The notes under the pieces are model-generated. The model was not told the origin of the DNA. It did not search any database and worked only from the letters and a program-made list of their open reading frames with translations. A program made the position numbers and the translations under genes. From Narthecium ossifragum (taxonomy: Eukaryota > Streptophyta > Magnoliopsida > Dioscoreales > Nartheciaceae), in assembly GCA_963920575.1 (NCBI GenBank), contig OY986973.1:23771760-23835759 (forward strand): DNA of 64,000 bases. Direction: 5' to 3'. This document shows, one piece after another, positions 47,439 through 57,964 of the stretch. Numbering within the stretch: the first letter of the stretch is position 1; every line of letters starts with the position of its first letter.

Positions 47439-48156
47439 TGTTGACTTTTCCTCCTATGAGATGACGGCAGAAGAGGTAGGATCGATCCTTCTTTAAGAGA
47501 GGGATCGATCACTCCTTGAAAAATATCAACGGATCGATCCGTCTTTCCAAGAGGGATCGATCCTACTCGGTAAACAAGAGAGGCAGAGAGCATCTATTCG
47601 TGAAGGTCAATGTTGGATTGATCCGCAGATCGATCCTTCTTCGGGATGCTGAAATTTTGAGGACGGATCGATCGCTCCTACATAGTGGGATCGATCCTTC
47701 TCGGGAATTCTGGAATGCCTCGATCTCGTGCATACTCGGATCAATCCTTCCCTTGAGTGGGATCGATCTTTCTCTCCTGGATGGGCAAATCCGACGGCTC
47801 AGATTTAATCCGGATTTGTGTTTATTAGAGGCTATAAATAGAGTACTTTTAGGGTTTCTCTTTGTGATAGAGATGTTATTGAGAGGATTGTGAGAGGTGT
47901 GAGAGTAGGCAACCCTAGAGAGAGATCTCTTTGTCTCTGCTAGGATTTGGATTTTGTAATCTCTCTCATAGTGAAGATTTCCTCTGTTGTTCGTGGTTTT
48001 TTCCTTCCAGTTGTTGCTGGTAGGTTTTTTCACGTAAATCCTTATCTCCAGTTTTTCCTTTTCTTTTATGGTTTGATTATTTCTCTTCCGCTGCGACATC
48101 CCCGTATCTATTTGGCGTGTCTCCGACATCGCCGGACCCCTCATATTCCCCCAACA
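47439..48156 (+). mobile_element. Solo LTR (718 bp, Ty1/copia-like) with CTCCA target duplication
   Basis: It begins TGTTGACTTT and ends CCCCCAACA, between direct repeats CTCCA (47434-47438 and 48157-48161). The U3 part (47470-47770) is packed with GGATCGATCC-type motifs. A TATA box (GCTATAAATAG, about 47831) is followed by a transcribed-type R/U5 region with 'GAAGATTTCC' and 'TTTTTCACGTAAATC', a pattern typical of plant copia LTRs. No second LTR or internal region follows. Confidence 0.85.
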
Positions 48157-48285
48157 CTCCAAAGCATAAAAAAGTTCTTGACAATACACAAATAAAAATC
48201 ACATACAAACATCTTAACTTGTAGCTTGGCAGCTGTGATCTTCCAGAGAAAATCGCAAGAATAGTTCAGTTCCTAGACCTCCCCA

Positions 48286-49851
48286 CTACCAGTAATCCTT
48301 GCAAGAACAGCAGCCCTCGCGAAAATGGTGAAACTTGATGCGATCCCTGATGATAATCTCCCTGCCATATATCCTCGAAACCAGCTTCATCGCACTGTGG
48401 CAATCCTCGCAGGACCTCAAGTTCTTGGTGACCAAGATCCTCTCCCCCGGGTTCATGCTGATCAGGCCATATGCCACAGCAAGTTTCTCGCTGTGGTGTC
48501 GAAGTTGCGAAGCTCTCTCTTCGCCATCCAGGTCGATCAAGACCTCCGACAGCTCCGGGCAGTGTCCTTGGGCCTTCAGTCTCTCCGCCATCTCGTTCAA
48601 CTTGTGGTATATCCTCTTGGCATCAGGATGACTGCTGTCGCCGGCCTTGAATTCATGTATCACACCCTGCACTTCAATCTTGCTGCAGCCATGTAGTTTC
48701 ACGACCCTTCTGCAAGCCATCAGTTCCCTGACAGTCGCTTTCTCTTTCCATTTCCCCGCCGAAGCATAGATGTTTCCAACAAGTACATAGTCACTGGCTT
48801 CAGCAGAATCGATGGTCTCGAGCACCTGCTGTTCATTCATCAGACGCTCTGCTCGATCGAAATCTTTATGTAATTTGGAAGCCCACATCAGCGTCCTCCA
48901 GAGAATAGCGTCGGGCTTCATGGGCATCCTCTGAATGAATTGTTCAGCTTCTTGGAGATGGCCTGCACGAGCTAATAGGTCCACCATGCAACCATAGTGC
49001 TCGATCCTCGGTGTTATACCATACTTCTTCATGCTGTTGTAATGGCTGTAGCCTTCGGCAACCAAGCCTGAACTCCTACAAGCACACAATACTGCTGTGA
49101 TTGTCCTCACGTTCGGCCGGATCTCCAGCTGCCTCATCATTTGAAATAAATGGAGAGCTTCCTCGGACTTGCCGTGGCTAGCCAGCCCAGAGATCATGGC
49201 CGTCCATGCAAACACATCTTTATCTGACAACTCGCAGAACAAGTTTCTTGCATCCTCTATGCATCCACATTTCGCGTACATGTCAATCAGAGCAGTGACG
49301 ACATTGGTCTTGGAGTTCAGCTTCTTCCGCTTGACCATCCGATGGATCTTGCGGCCAAAGCCAAGTGCTCCTGCATTGGCACAGGCTCTGAGGACTGAGA
49401 CAAAGGTGGCGTCGTTGGGTGTGATACCATCATCCTGCATCATGTCAAAGAGCCCCAGCGCATCGACAGGCCGGCCGGCGTCAATGTTGCCATTAATGAA
49501 AGCAGTCCAAGAAACCACATCTCTCTGGGGAATTCGGTCGAAAACCCTTGTGGCGAAGTCAAGGCAGCGGTGGCATCGGGAGTACAAGTGCACGAGCGAG
49601 TTCTGGACGAAACGATCACCGGAGACACCACGCTTGATGGCAAGGGCATGCAGCTGCTCCCCCTCTCTGCCTGCACCAAGACGGCTACACGAGGCAAGGA
49701 GGAAGGTATATCTAAAGTGGTCACCAGCATCGACAAGTCCTTCCTCGAAGTTGAAAGACTTGAAGATTTGAGCACGAAGCTGCATGGCGTGAGTCATGGT
49801 GGTGACCTCCATTAACTCCAACAATCTTGAAAAGGACACTCTAGTATGCAC
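48286..49851 (-). CDS. DYW-type pentatricopeptide repeat (PPR) protein, intronless
   Basis: PLS-class PPR proteins with a DYW domain bind specific organelle RNAs and carry out C-to-U editing. This single-exon 521-residue ORF has PPR-like motifs (for example DVVSWTAFINGNIDAGRPVD, NVVTALIDMYAKCGCIEDA, DVFAWTAMISGLASHGKSEE), followed by E/E+ motifs and a complete DYW domain: the deaminase signature HSEKLA, then the zinc ligands CEDCH and CSC, ending exactly in DYW. It is short for the class, with about seven to eight repeats. No clear transit peptide is visible, and the start (MHTRVSFSRL) could be replaced by Met14. I do not recognise the individual orthologue or its editing site. It lies divergent in length from but close (150 bp) to the copper ATPase 3' end, same strand. 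Confidence 0.93.
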   Translation of the reverse strand: MHTRVSFSRLLELMEVTTMTHAMQLRAQIFKSFNFEEGLVDAGDHFRYTFLLASCSRLGAGREGEQLHALAIKRGVSGDRFVQNSLVHLYSRCHRCLDFATRVFDRIPQRDVVSWTAFINGNIDAGRPVDALGLFDMMQDDGITPNDATFVSVLRACANAGALGFGRKIHRMVKRKKLNSKTNVVTALIDMYAKCGCIEDARNLFCELSDKDVFAWTAMISGLASHGKSEEALHLFQMMRQLEIRPNVRTITAVLCACRSSGLVAEGYSHYNSMKKYGITPRIEHYGCMVDLLARAGHLQEAEQFIQRMPMKPDAILWRTLMWASKLHKDFDRAERLMNEQQVLETIDSAEASDYVLVGNIYASAGKWKEKATVRELMACRRVVKLHGCSKIEVQGVIHEFKAGDSSHPDAKRIYHKLNEMAERLKAQGHCPELSEVLIDLDGEERASQLRHHSEKLAVAYGLISMNPGERILVTKNLRSCEDCHSAMKLVSRIYGREIIIRDRIKFHHFREGCCSCKDYW

Positions 49852-50000
49852 CAGAATTTATTCTATTTATTCCATCCTCAATGCAACAACATAACTAAAA
49901 CAGAAGTCAGACAAGCTGAATCACCAACGTATCCTGCTTAATTCCTGAAACAAAATGGGGAGTACGTGCCTTACAGGGTATACTTGTCAGGGAGTGCAGC

Positions 50001-53000
50001 TCACGCCGAGTTCGAATACCCTTCAGATCCAGATTCCTGAGCGTTATGAACTTGCAATGGTTTTTTGTAAGACTGCAGCAGGAGAGAGGAGCATACGACA
50101 CTGAGGGATGAGGCAGCCATGCACGCCCCAGCAAGCCAAGGTGGCAGTCTGAAACCAGTGAAGGGGAATAGCACTCCAGCAGCCACTGGCATGCCCAGCA
50201 CATTGTAACCCAGAGCCCATACGTAGTTGAGACGGATTCTGGCCAATGTCTTTCTAGAGAGATCGATGGCAGTGATCACGTCTTCCAGGTTGCTCTTCAT
50301 GAGAACAATATCAGCAGCTTCGATGGCGACGTCGGTCCCAGCACCAATCGCCATACCCACATCGGCAGCCACCAAGGCTGGGGAGTCGTTGATCCCGTCA
50401 CCAACCATTGCCACTGTCAACCCTTTCATCTACAGTGGAGAGAGAAAAACATAGTAACAAATTAGATTGTAATTCACTACTAAGAAGATGCAAGCCGTTT
50501 AAATTAGAGGATCATTAGGTGCAAGCAGAGAATCATGAACCTCAAAATAGGAATAATTAAAGCTAAAAATGCTTCCTCTAATGGCGAATATTTCTTATCA
50601 TCCTTGCACCAAGTGCCAATTAATACACCATTCTCTGCAAAGAGGGAATCTTATTCAGTCATAAAATTCTATCAATGCAATCTGGCCTCACATATAGATC
50701 TTGGTAATGCCTGAGCTCATGTTTAGTGATGAATCTATGCATAAGAACTCCAGCAAATAAACCTTTCAAGACAGTGCAAACTCAGGCAATTTGGACTCAA
50801 TCAGTGACTGACAAAGCTTTTAACTCTGTTCTCCAAGTAATCATACAAACTTGTCATGACAAAAAGTGGTTTCGACTTTCGAGATCAAAAGTGATAAAAC
50901 TGGTACAACTTCAGTTCATATATAGTTACTGAAAATCTAAGAGTAGGACTAAGAATTCTAATAGGTATAATTAGGCAATCCCGACATTGGCAAGTAAAAA
51001 CAAAATTATAGTCGATTAAGTTCCTTTCAAGAGCCTCTGTTGACAAATGAGACCAGAATGATCAAATTTTGCAAAACGGAAACACTGGTCACAGGTAAAA
51101 GGGAGTACCTGCAATTCTTTAATCCTTTCAGCTTTTCCCACTGGGTCTGCCTCAGCAAATACTGTGCCTATCCCGACCTCCCTAGCTATAGCATTGGCAG
51201 TAGCCCAATTGTCACCCGTTACCATGACGCTTGAAATGCCCATTGAAGTAAGGAATGAAATGACACGGCCTGCCTCAGGTTTCAAGGGATCGGACACAGC
51301 AAAAGCTCCACAAATCACACCATCAACAGCAACAAGCACACATGTCCTAGCTAAGTGTTCGGTATCTGACATGTAATCTTCGACATCGGGAGGTATCGAA
51401 ACTTGGAAACTGAGCATTAGCTTCTTGTTACCAACAAGCACTAATTTCCCACGTACATTTCCGCTCACCCCTGCACCAGGGTGCACCTCAAAGTCCTTTA
51501 CCTCAATTATGTGATCATTATGGTATGCATACTGCTGGTGGAGTTTTTTGGAGTGTTCGACAACAGCTTTCGCTAAAGGATGCTCGCTATTAGCCTGAAC
51601 GGAAACATGAGCGAAAGACAAGAAATGAAGGTAGGCTACATGATGCCATCGCAGATTTCATACTTTATGTGACTAAAGGGGGAGAAAAACTAGCCAATGG
51701 ACTCTAACCTCAGCAGCAGCCGCCAAGTCACAGAGCTCCTGAAGAGGAATCTTAGAAAAGAGCATAGCGTGCACGACAGAAGGTTTTCCAACAGTGAGTG
51801 TTCCAGTCTTATCAAATATGACGGTTTTCACCTAGATCATCAAAATGATGCCAACCTTTTATAATCAAGATTCCAACATAACCAGAATGTATAGAAAATG
51901 AATTATATCCCACTTGCCTTATGTGCTTTCTCAAGCGCATTTCCACCCTTTATAAGGACACCCTGGGAGGCTCCTTTTCCAGTAGCAACCATGACAGCAG
52001 TTGGGGTTGCTAGCCCAAGAGCACAAGGGCAGGCAACCACAAGTACTGAGATCCCAAATTGCAGTGCTAGCTCAAACCCATCCATGGCTTTAGGAATCCA
52101 CCTTCTTGGATAAAGATGAGCTTCTCCTAGGATGAACCAACCAAGCCAAGTAAGGAATGCTGCTACAACAACCTGAAAAGAGAAAAGAATTAAAAAGGGA
52201 ACATTGCAAAACTGCTGCTGCCAATCTCTTTTTTGCAAATCACAAAGAAGTGCATATCATAATGTTTAGGAAAAGTGGAAATGCGACAAATGAAGTAAGA
52301 CTTAAGGTGTTTGATAAGGAGTACAAAAAAGGCAGCTTAAAGTTCTAGATCGTTAGCAAATCCGGCTTCTAAGGTAGAACTAACTCCCAAAGTCCAAACA
52401 GGCTATGTTGGGGTAGACAAGCGGATGTCTATGTCTACTAAACTATTCAAGCCTGGATTAAGGAAATAGTTGGGAAATAATTTAAACACTTGAAAGAGAG
52501 GTCTAGGAGGTACCTAGAAGGTGCACTTAGGCGAGAAGAAAATTTCTCTAGCGTCACTTGCTGAACTTTATGGTGGTTATGATTACTGTAGCTCCTGATT
52601 AGTAAAGTAGAACTGTAAAGCAGCATACTGAGGAACTTATGTCCTCGTGATTTAAAATTCTCGTGTTTGTAACTCCACACAATCCATTTTTTTATCTGAA
52701 ATGGTGATCAGAGAAGAACTTACTGTTGGAACAAAAAACCTGGATATCTTGTCCGCTAATTTCTGAACAGGTGCCCTTGCAAGTTGAGCAGCTTCCACAA
52801 GCTGCACTATCTGGGACAAAGCAGTTTCTGAACCAACATGGGTAGCCTTGACAAGTATGCATCCATTCTCATTCACAGTACCACCAATAACCTGCTTACA
52901 ATGCAACAACAAGACAATGCATCAGCACAAGATAACACAACAAATACAGGATTGATAACAAAAGAGTAATTACAAAACCTTGTCTCCAGGTCTTTTAGCG

Positions 53001-55050
53001 ATTGGTCTTCCTTCTCCGGTGATCATGCTCTCATTTACATAGCTCTGGCCCCTTATGACGATGCCATCAACTGGAACTTTTGCACCTGGGACAATCTTGA
53101 TTACATCATTTCTTTCAAGCAACTGAGTACTGATCTCTGTCTCTGAGATGGCATTCCCATCAGCATCCAAACTTAGTAAATAAGCTGTATCTGGCGCAAG
53201 GTCTGTCAACTTCGCCAAAGCATCTGATGTTTTCCCTTTCGCCACCACCTCCAAGTACTTCCCGAGAAGAATAAAAGATATCAACATGGCACTCGTTTCA
53301 AAGAAATCCTGTCCCTCAAATGAATCTATAGACAGGGCTTTGATAGAAATATATACAGAGTAGAAATAGGCAGCATTTGTCCCAATTGCGACTAGAACAT
53401 CCATATTAGAAGAGCCTCTCCTCAATGCATGGTAAGATCCAACATAGAATCTGGACAAATAGCCACAAGGATAGCCATGTCTAAGAGAATTATCCCATAA
53501 CAGAAAAGAACAACATACGACCAAATAACAATCATGACTGTTTGAAACTGTCTAATATAAGCTGACTAGTGATGGAATCATATAATAAGACAGGTGAGTC
53601 TGGTCTAATCCTATCGTTTTAGAGAGTAAGATCAACAGAGACAACAACAGAAAGTATTCCTTTCAGTGTAAATTACGGCAAAACAATTAATTCAAGCAGC
53701 AATATGCTGATTATGGATGAAAAAATTGCGATAAGACGCACTGTCAGTTAACACTGTATTAGTGTAAACATGGTAACACATCACTAATTGCAGTCACATT
53801 GACATAAAGCGTAATGAAGTGTCATACCTCCAGCCAATTACGAACTGAACTGGTGTGCAAAGTAGCCACCTCAATAGCATTCCGATTGTTAGGTTCTTAT
53901 AAATTCTATCATTTAACCAGTCCCCAAAAGGAGAGAGCATGGGAAGTACCATGGAGAAGATAAACACTGGAACTGAAAACAGGCAACTCCACAGAAACTG
54001 ATTCCTATAAACTTTAGTTTCATGTTGCCTTTCCATTTCTCTACGTCTTGGAGGAGTATATAGTCTTGCATGGTAGAAGTTTGGGCTCTGTCCAGCTTCT
54101 TTAATGCATTCAATAAGTGATCTCGGACCAGTGAGATCAGGGTCATAAGAGATTGTAACTTTCTGGCCTGCTGGATCCATGTCCACATGATTCACACCTT
54201 CGAGTGCTTCAAGAGATGACTGAATGAGGATTGCATCTTCCCGAGAATGAAGTCCTTCAACTCTTAAGTGCACCTTGTTTATATCATCTCCAGAGCTGAT
54301 GAGATCAGCCCCAAAACCTGCATCTTCAATCGCTCTTATGAGGTGATCTGAATCAATAATGTTTGGATCGAAGTGAATTTTGGCTTCTTCAAGGGCAAGG
54401 CCAACAACAGCTTTCTTCACTCCCTCAGACATGAGGAGTGCTCGCTCCACAGATTCGGAGCAACTAGTGCATGCCATTCCTTTAATTCGAAGCCGACACA
54501 CCGCTATCTCTTGTTCTGGGAATTCATCAACTTGGTAGCCTAGGTCTTCTATCGCTTCCTTTATTGACTTTGTCTGACAAAATAATATGATGTAAAACAT
54601 AAATAAATAAAAAAAGGGTTTTGAGGGGAAACAAACCACACTACATTCTTCATGGTCTGGAGATTACATGATGTGCAACTTAAGTAGATTTGACTGAAAG
54701 CTTGTCATGTTCATTAAACAACATAGTGAACATATAGCAAAGGAAAGAGTTATAGCAAACTAAATACGTAAAAGAAAATCGAGTCAGCTTACATGTATAA
54801 GTTTTGGTTTGTAACTGATCACGGCCTGGCCTTCAATAGGTGACACCACAATGCTCTCAACGCCCTTCATATCACCCAGCACAGACTCTATTGAAACAGC
54901 GCATGATGCACATTTGATGCCTTTAATTATGAACATGACCTTCCTAGTATTCCTCTCACTTTTAGGAGAACCCTCAGGTAAATTGATAGCAATGCTTCCC
55001 GAATAACTCAAGAGTGGCTCTTTAAGATCATGTTTCCCATTAGCTTCCAT
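50001..55050 (-). CDS. Heavy-metal P1B-type copper ATPase (OsHMA4/AtHMA5-like)
   Basis: P1B-1 ATPases pump Cu+ out of the cytosol; rice HMA4 sends copper into root vacuoles. Minus-strand exons 54793-55050, 53828-54573, 52979-53450, 52724-52891, 51918-52172, 51709-51831, 51109-51594 and 50001-50429 join in frame to 978 residues, matching my recollection of OsHMA4. Two N-terminal metal-binding domains keep CxxC (C47/C50, C121/C124). A third HMA-like fold ([18 protein letters not shown]) lacks the cysteines. Further motifs are TGEGRP (actuator), CPC at about 596-598, the phosphorylated D640 in DKTGTLT, SEHPL, TGDN and GDGINDSP. The exon 51918-52172 ends with a non-canonical GC donor (AAG|GCAAGT). 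The C-terminus has no dileucine motif. The gene has a probable leader intron. Confidence 0.95.
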
Positions 55051-56053
55051 TTCTTTCTTCCAGATGAAAAAGAGTCTCCCTTAGACCAACAACCAACAGC
55101 TATATGTCAGACTGCAAGAGTATGAGAATCCAAACAATCAAAGACCTAACCAAGATAGTCCTGCATAGACTAAACAGGTATGCAAGGAAAAAGGAATTAA
55201 AGAGCACTAATTCGCCTTTAGAATGCATGTTATAGATAGCATGCACAACCACTCACCTGAGCAGGTCCAAGAAAATTTACGCATATGTGCAACATAACAA
55301 CTGAATTTTGCCAAGAATCAACAACCATTCAAAATTATACAACAAAGCAAAGAACAAACAATTGATCATTATCAAAACAAAAAATGAACCTTCATGCAGT
55401 TTATCCCTCAACCCTTTCATTAACACATTCACGAGATCATTTAAACCTATGCCCACCAGTTTATCAATATGGTTCTACAAATCATTCGAAAAAGTCAAAA
55501 AAAAAATTCAGATTTTTATTTTTTTTACATAAAAAGACACGACTAGATATAGAAAGTCACAAAAATTACATAAATTCCCGGTTTCTAAACAAGAACCTAG
55601 CTGATCGTATCATCGATTGTTTCTATCAAAAATTTCAACTGAAAATGCCAACAGATATCAATATACAACCGAAATATTTGCGAAAAGACAAGAAAAACCT
55701 GATCCAATTAGAATAGCGAAACATAAGAACAACCTAATCACGAAATCACCCCAAAGCGCCATAAACCAGCGCAATTAAATTCGGATCCTCACACACGACA
55801 TCGAGAAACTTAAAATTAAGGGGAAAAAACCTAAATAAAACTCCACAAACCAGATCCAAACCGATGCGTCCAAGAAATCGACGAAGAAATGGAAATCACA
55901 CGAGCGATTCCCTCGGGACCAGATTGATCCGCGGGGATTTGGGGCTTCTTGCGCAAAAATAAGGGCTAGGGTTTAGGAAAGCGGTCGGAAGACGGCGTCT
56001 CAAGGAGAAGAGTATGCGCACTCTCGCCTCCTCTGCGACAACAACTGCCGGCC

Positions 56054-56061
56054 CTTTTATA
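56054..56061 (-). promoter_or_regulatory. TATA box of the copper ATPase gene
   Basis: On the minus strand CGCTATAAAAGGGCC lies about 1 kb from the start codon. With transcription beginning near 56025 the leader would be long or spliced; several AG acceptors occur before the ATG. Assignment to this gene is by position only. Confidence 0.5.
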
Positions 56062-56589
56062 GCGTCTTCCCACGCACCCACACCGCCCTTTTTCGAATTT
56101 TCGAATTATCCACCGTCTCGCGGATTCAAATGCTGCGGACTCGGGTCCTCCGCCATACCGTCATACCGACCCGATAGAGTCCATACACGGCATGATGACG
56201 ACATCTGAAAGAGATACGTTTCAGGTACGCGACCTCGCCTACCGTACACCAGAACAACCTATCATATGACGCCACGTGTGCATCTCCGTGAATACAAATT
56301 TACAATGGTTGACCATGTGTTCTTCACTGTACTAAAATCGGCAAATCAAGCATCAAAATAATTCTTTGAAACTAAAAATAATATTCTTTTTCGACCAAAA
56401 TTGACTAACCTAACGTATCTTGGTTTTTAGATGTCGACCATGATCTGATTCGTCAATGGATTTGAAATCATCCACAGTTGACCATGATATAGAGAAATTT
56501 AAAACTCCAAATAATGCATACCGTGTAGAAGTGTGTGAAGCCATGGGGTCAGCCGTCTGGTTGCGGGATAGGTAACGCTGAAAAGTCAA

Positions 56590-56784
56590 TGGGACTTTTA
56601 AAACTACTTTATCCACCCTTATCCTCATTTTTTACTCAAACACCAAAAATAATGATTACGGGGTTATTTCCATTCCACCTACCACCATCACTCTACTTTT
56701 TCTTACCCCCATTCCTTAACCCCACATTTTCTAACCCTATCCCCTCTTAACCCCACTTTTTCTAACCCTGTACCAAATGGGGGC
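56590..56784 (-). mobile_element. Truncated Tourist-like MITE
   Basis: The minus strand starts GCCCCCATTTGGT next to a TAA, then shares GGGTTAGAAAAAGTGGGGTT, GTGGTAGGTGGAATG and CCCGTAATCATTATTTTTG with the intact copy at 63368-63574. The far terminus has been replaced by unrelated sequence. Confidence 0.6.
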
Positions 56785-57767
56785 TTAAACATCATGACTT
56801 GGTTTTTCCTTTCACCGTCTCTCTCCCACGCTCGTTCTCCTTATCCCTCATGATCTCCTCCCACGGGCTTAACGAAGATGGCCCGAGCTCCCTATCAAAT
56901 CCGACCAAACCCCATCGGAGCACATAAATATAGAAAAAAAAAAGAGAAAAGAGAAAAGTGGATATTGAGCCAATATTGAACTGGAACATGAACGACATAT
57001 AAACATAGAAAAGAGAAGATAAAAGATAAAAGAGAGAATTGAGAATTGATTGCTATATGATGAGGTTTGGATAGCTCACATCCGGCTAGAAGATCACGCA
57101 TGCGATCTACTCGTTGGGAAAGACAAGCCGCGATCACGGGGAGCCCCGGAGGTGACAGATCTCGCCGCAAAAACAAAGGAGAGGTCATGAGGGTGCCTGG
57201 TATCTAGATTTTGGTTTGCTAGTGATCGGAAGGCCAGAAACAACGGGTTAAGGATGGTGGTGGCGTTGGCTGTGGGGAAGGAGAGGGGAGTCCGGGATGG
57301 ATCTCAACGGTGAGGAGGGTTGGAGAGGTTATAATGGTGCCATACTAGGTCGAGGCGAAGCTCGCTCGTTGAGAAGGAATGAGATCGAGCTCATGGGTCA
57401 TCGGGAGTTGAAGGAGATGATGGGTTTCAAGGGGATTGCTGGAATAGATGAATGCGGTTGGATCCGAGGGTGGGTTCATGGAGTGTGGGATTGGAAGGGA
57501 ACTCAATGAGGCAAGCCGGTAGGAGGGGTGAGGGGGCATAGTCGCGGCTTGGGTCCCCCAAGTAGGTAGTTGTAAACTCGGATTGGAGAGAGAGGTTGGG
57601 TAGCTAAGATGGTGATGGGAGTGAGTTAGGGTTTCATATGGTATAAAGGTATTATGGTCATGATAAATACAAAACTAACAATAACCATCTGTTAATGGGC
57701 TAATCGCCTTAAGAAAAAGTTAAGTAGGGCTACATGTTAATATTATACACTAATTTGAACTTGTCAT
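56785..57767. other. Spacer before the copia element
   Basis: Moderately GC-rich 57060-57640 without any recognisable protein; likely decayed transposon or spacer. Confidence 0.35.
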
Positions 57768-57964
57768 TGTAAGAAAATAATTTGAGCTCTGTATTCTCAC
57801 ATACCACTCCAGGTGGTATATGCTTCCATATTTATACACAATTCAGTTATAAGAAAAAAACAAACTTTTGAATACAAAAAGTTGTTAAGGAAAGCTGTTA
57901 AGGAGGATATGCTGTTAGAGCTGATTTTGATTTTGTTGGCTTGAAATTCTCTAACTCTTTATCA
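57768..57964 (-). repeat. 3' LTR of the copia element
   Basis: 197 bp, with TG...CA ends. It differs from the other LTR at 57811 region (C vs T) and in GCTGTTAAGG vs GCTGTTTAGG. Confidence 0.95.

Noticed and set aside
49169..49771. 200-codon plus-strand ORF
   Set aside because: Antisense to the PPR coding exon, without its own domain.
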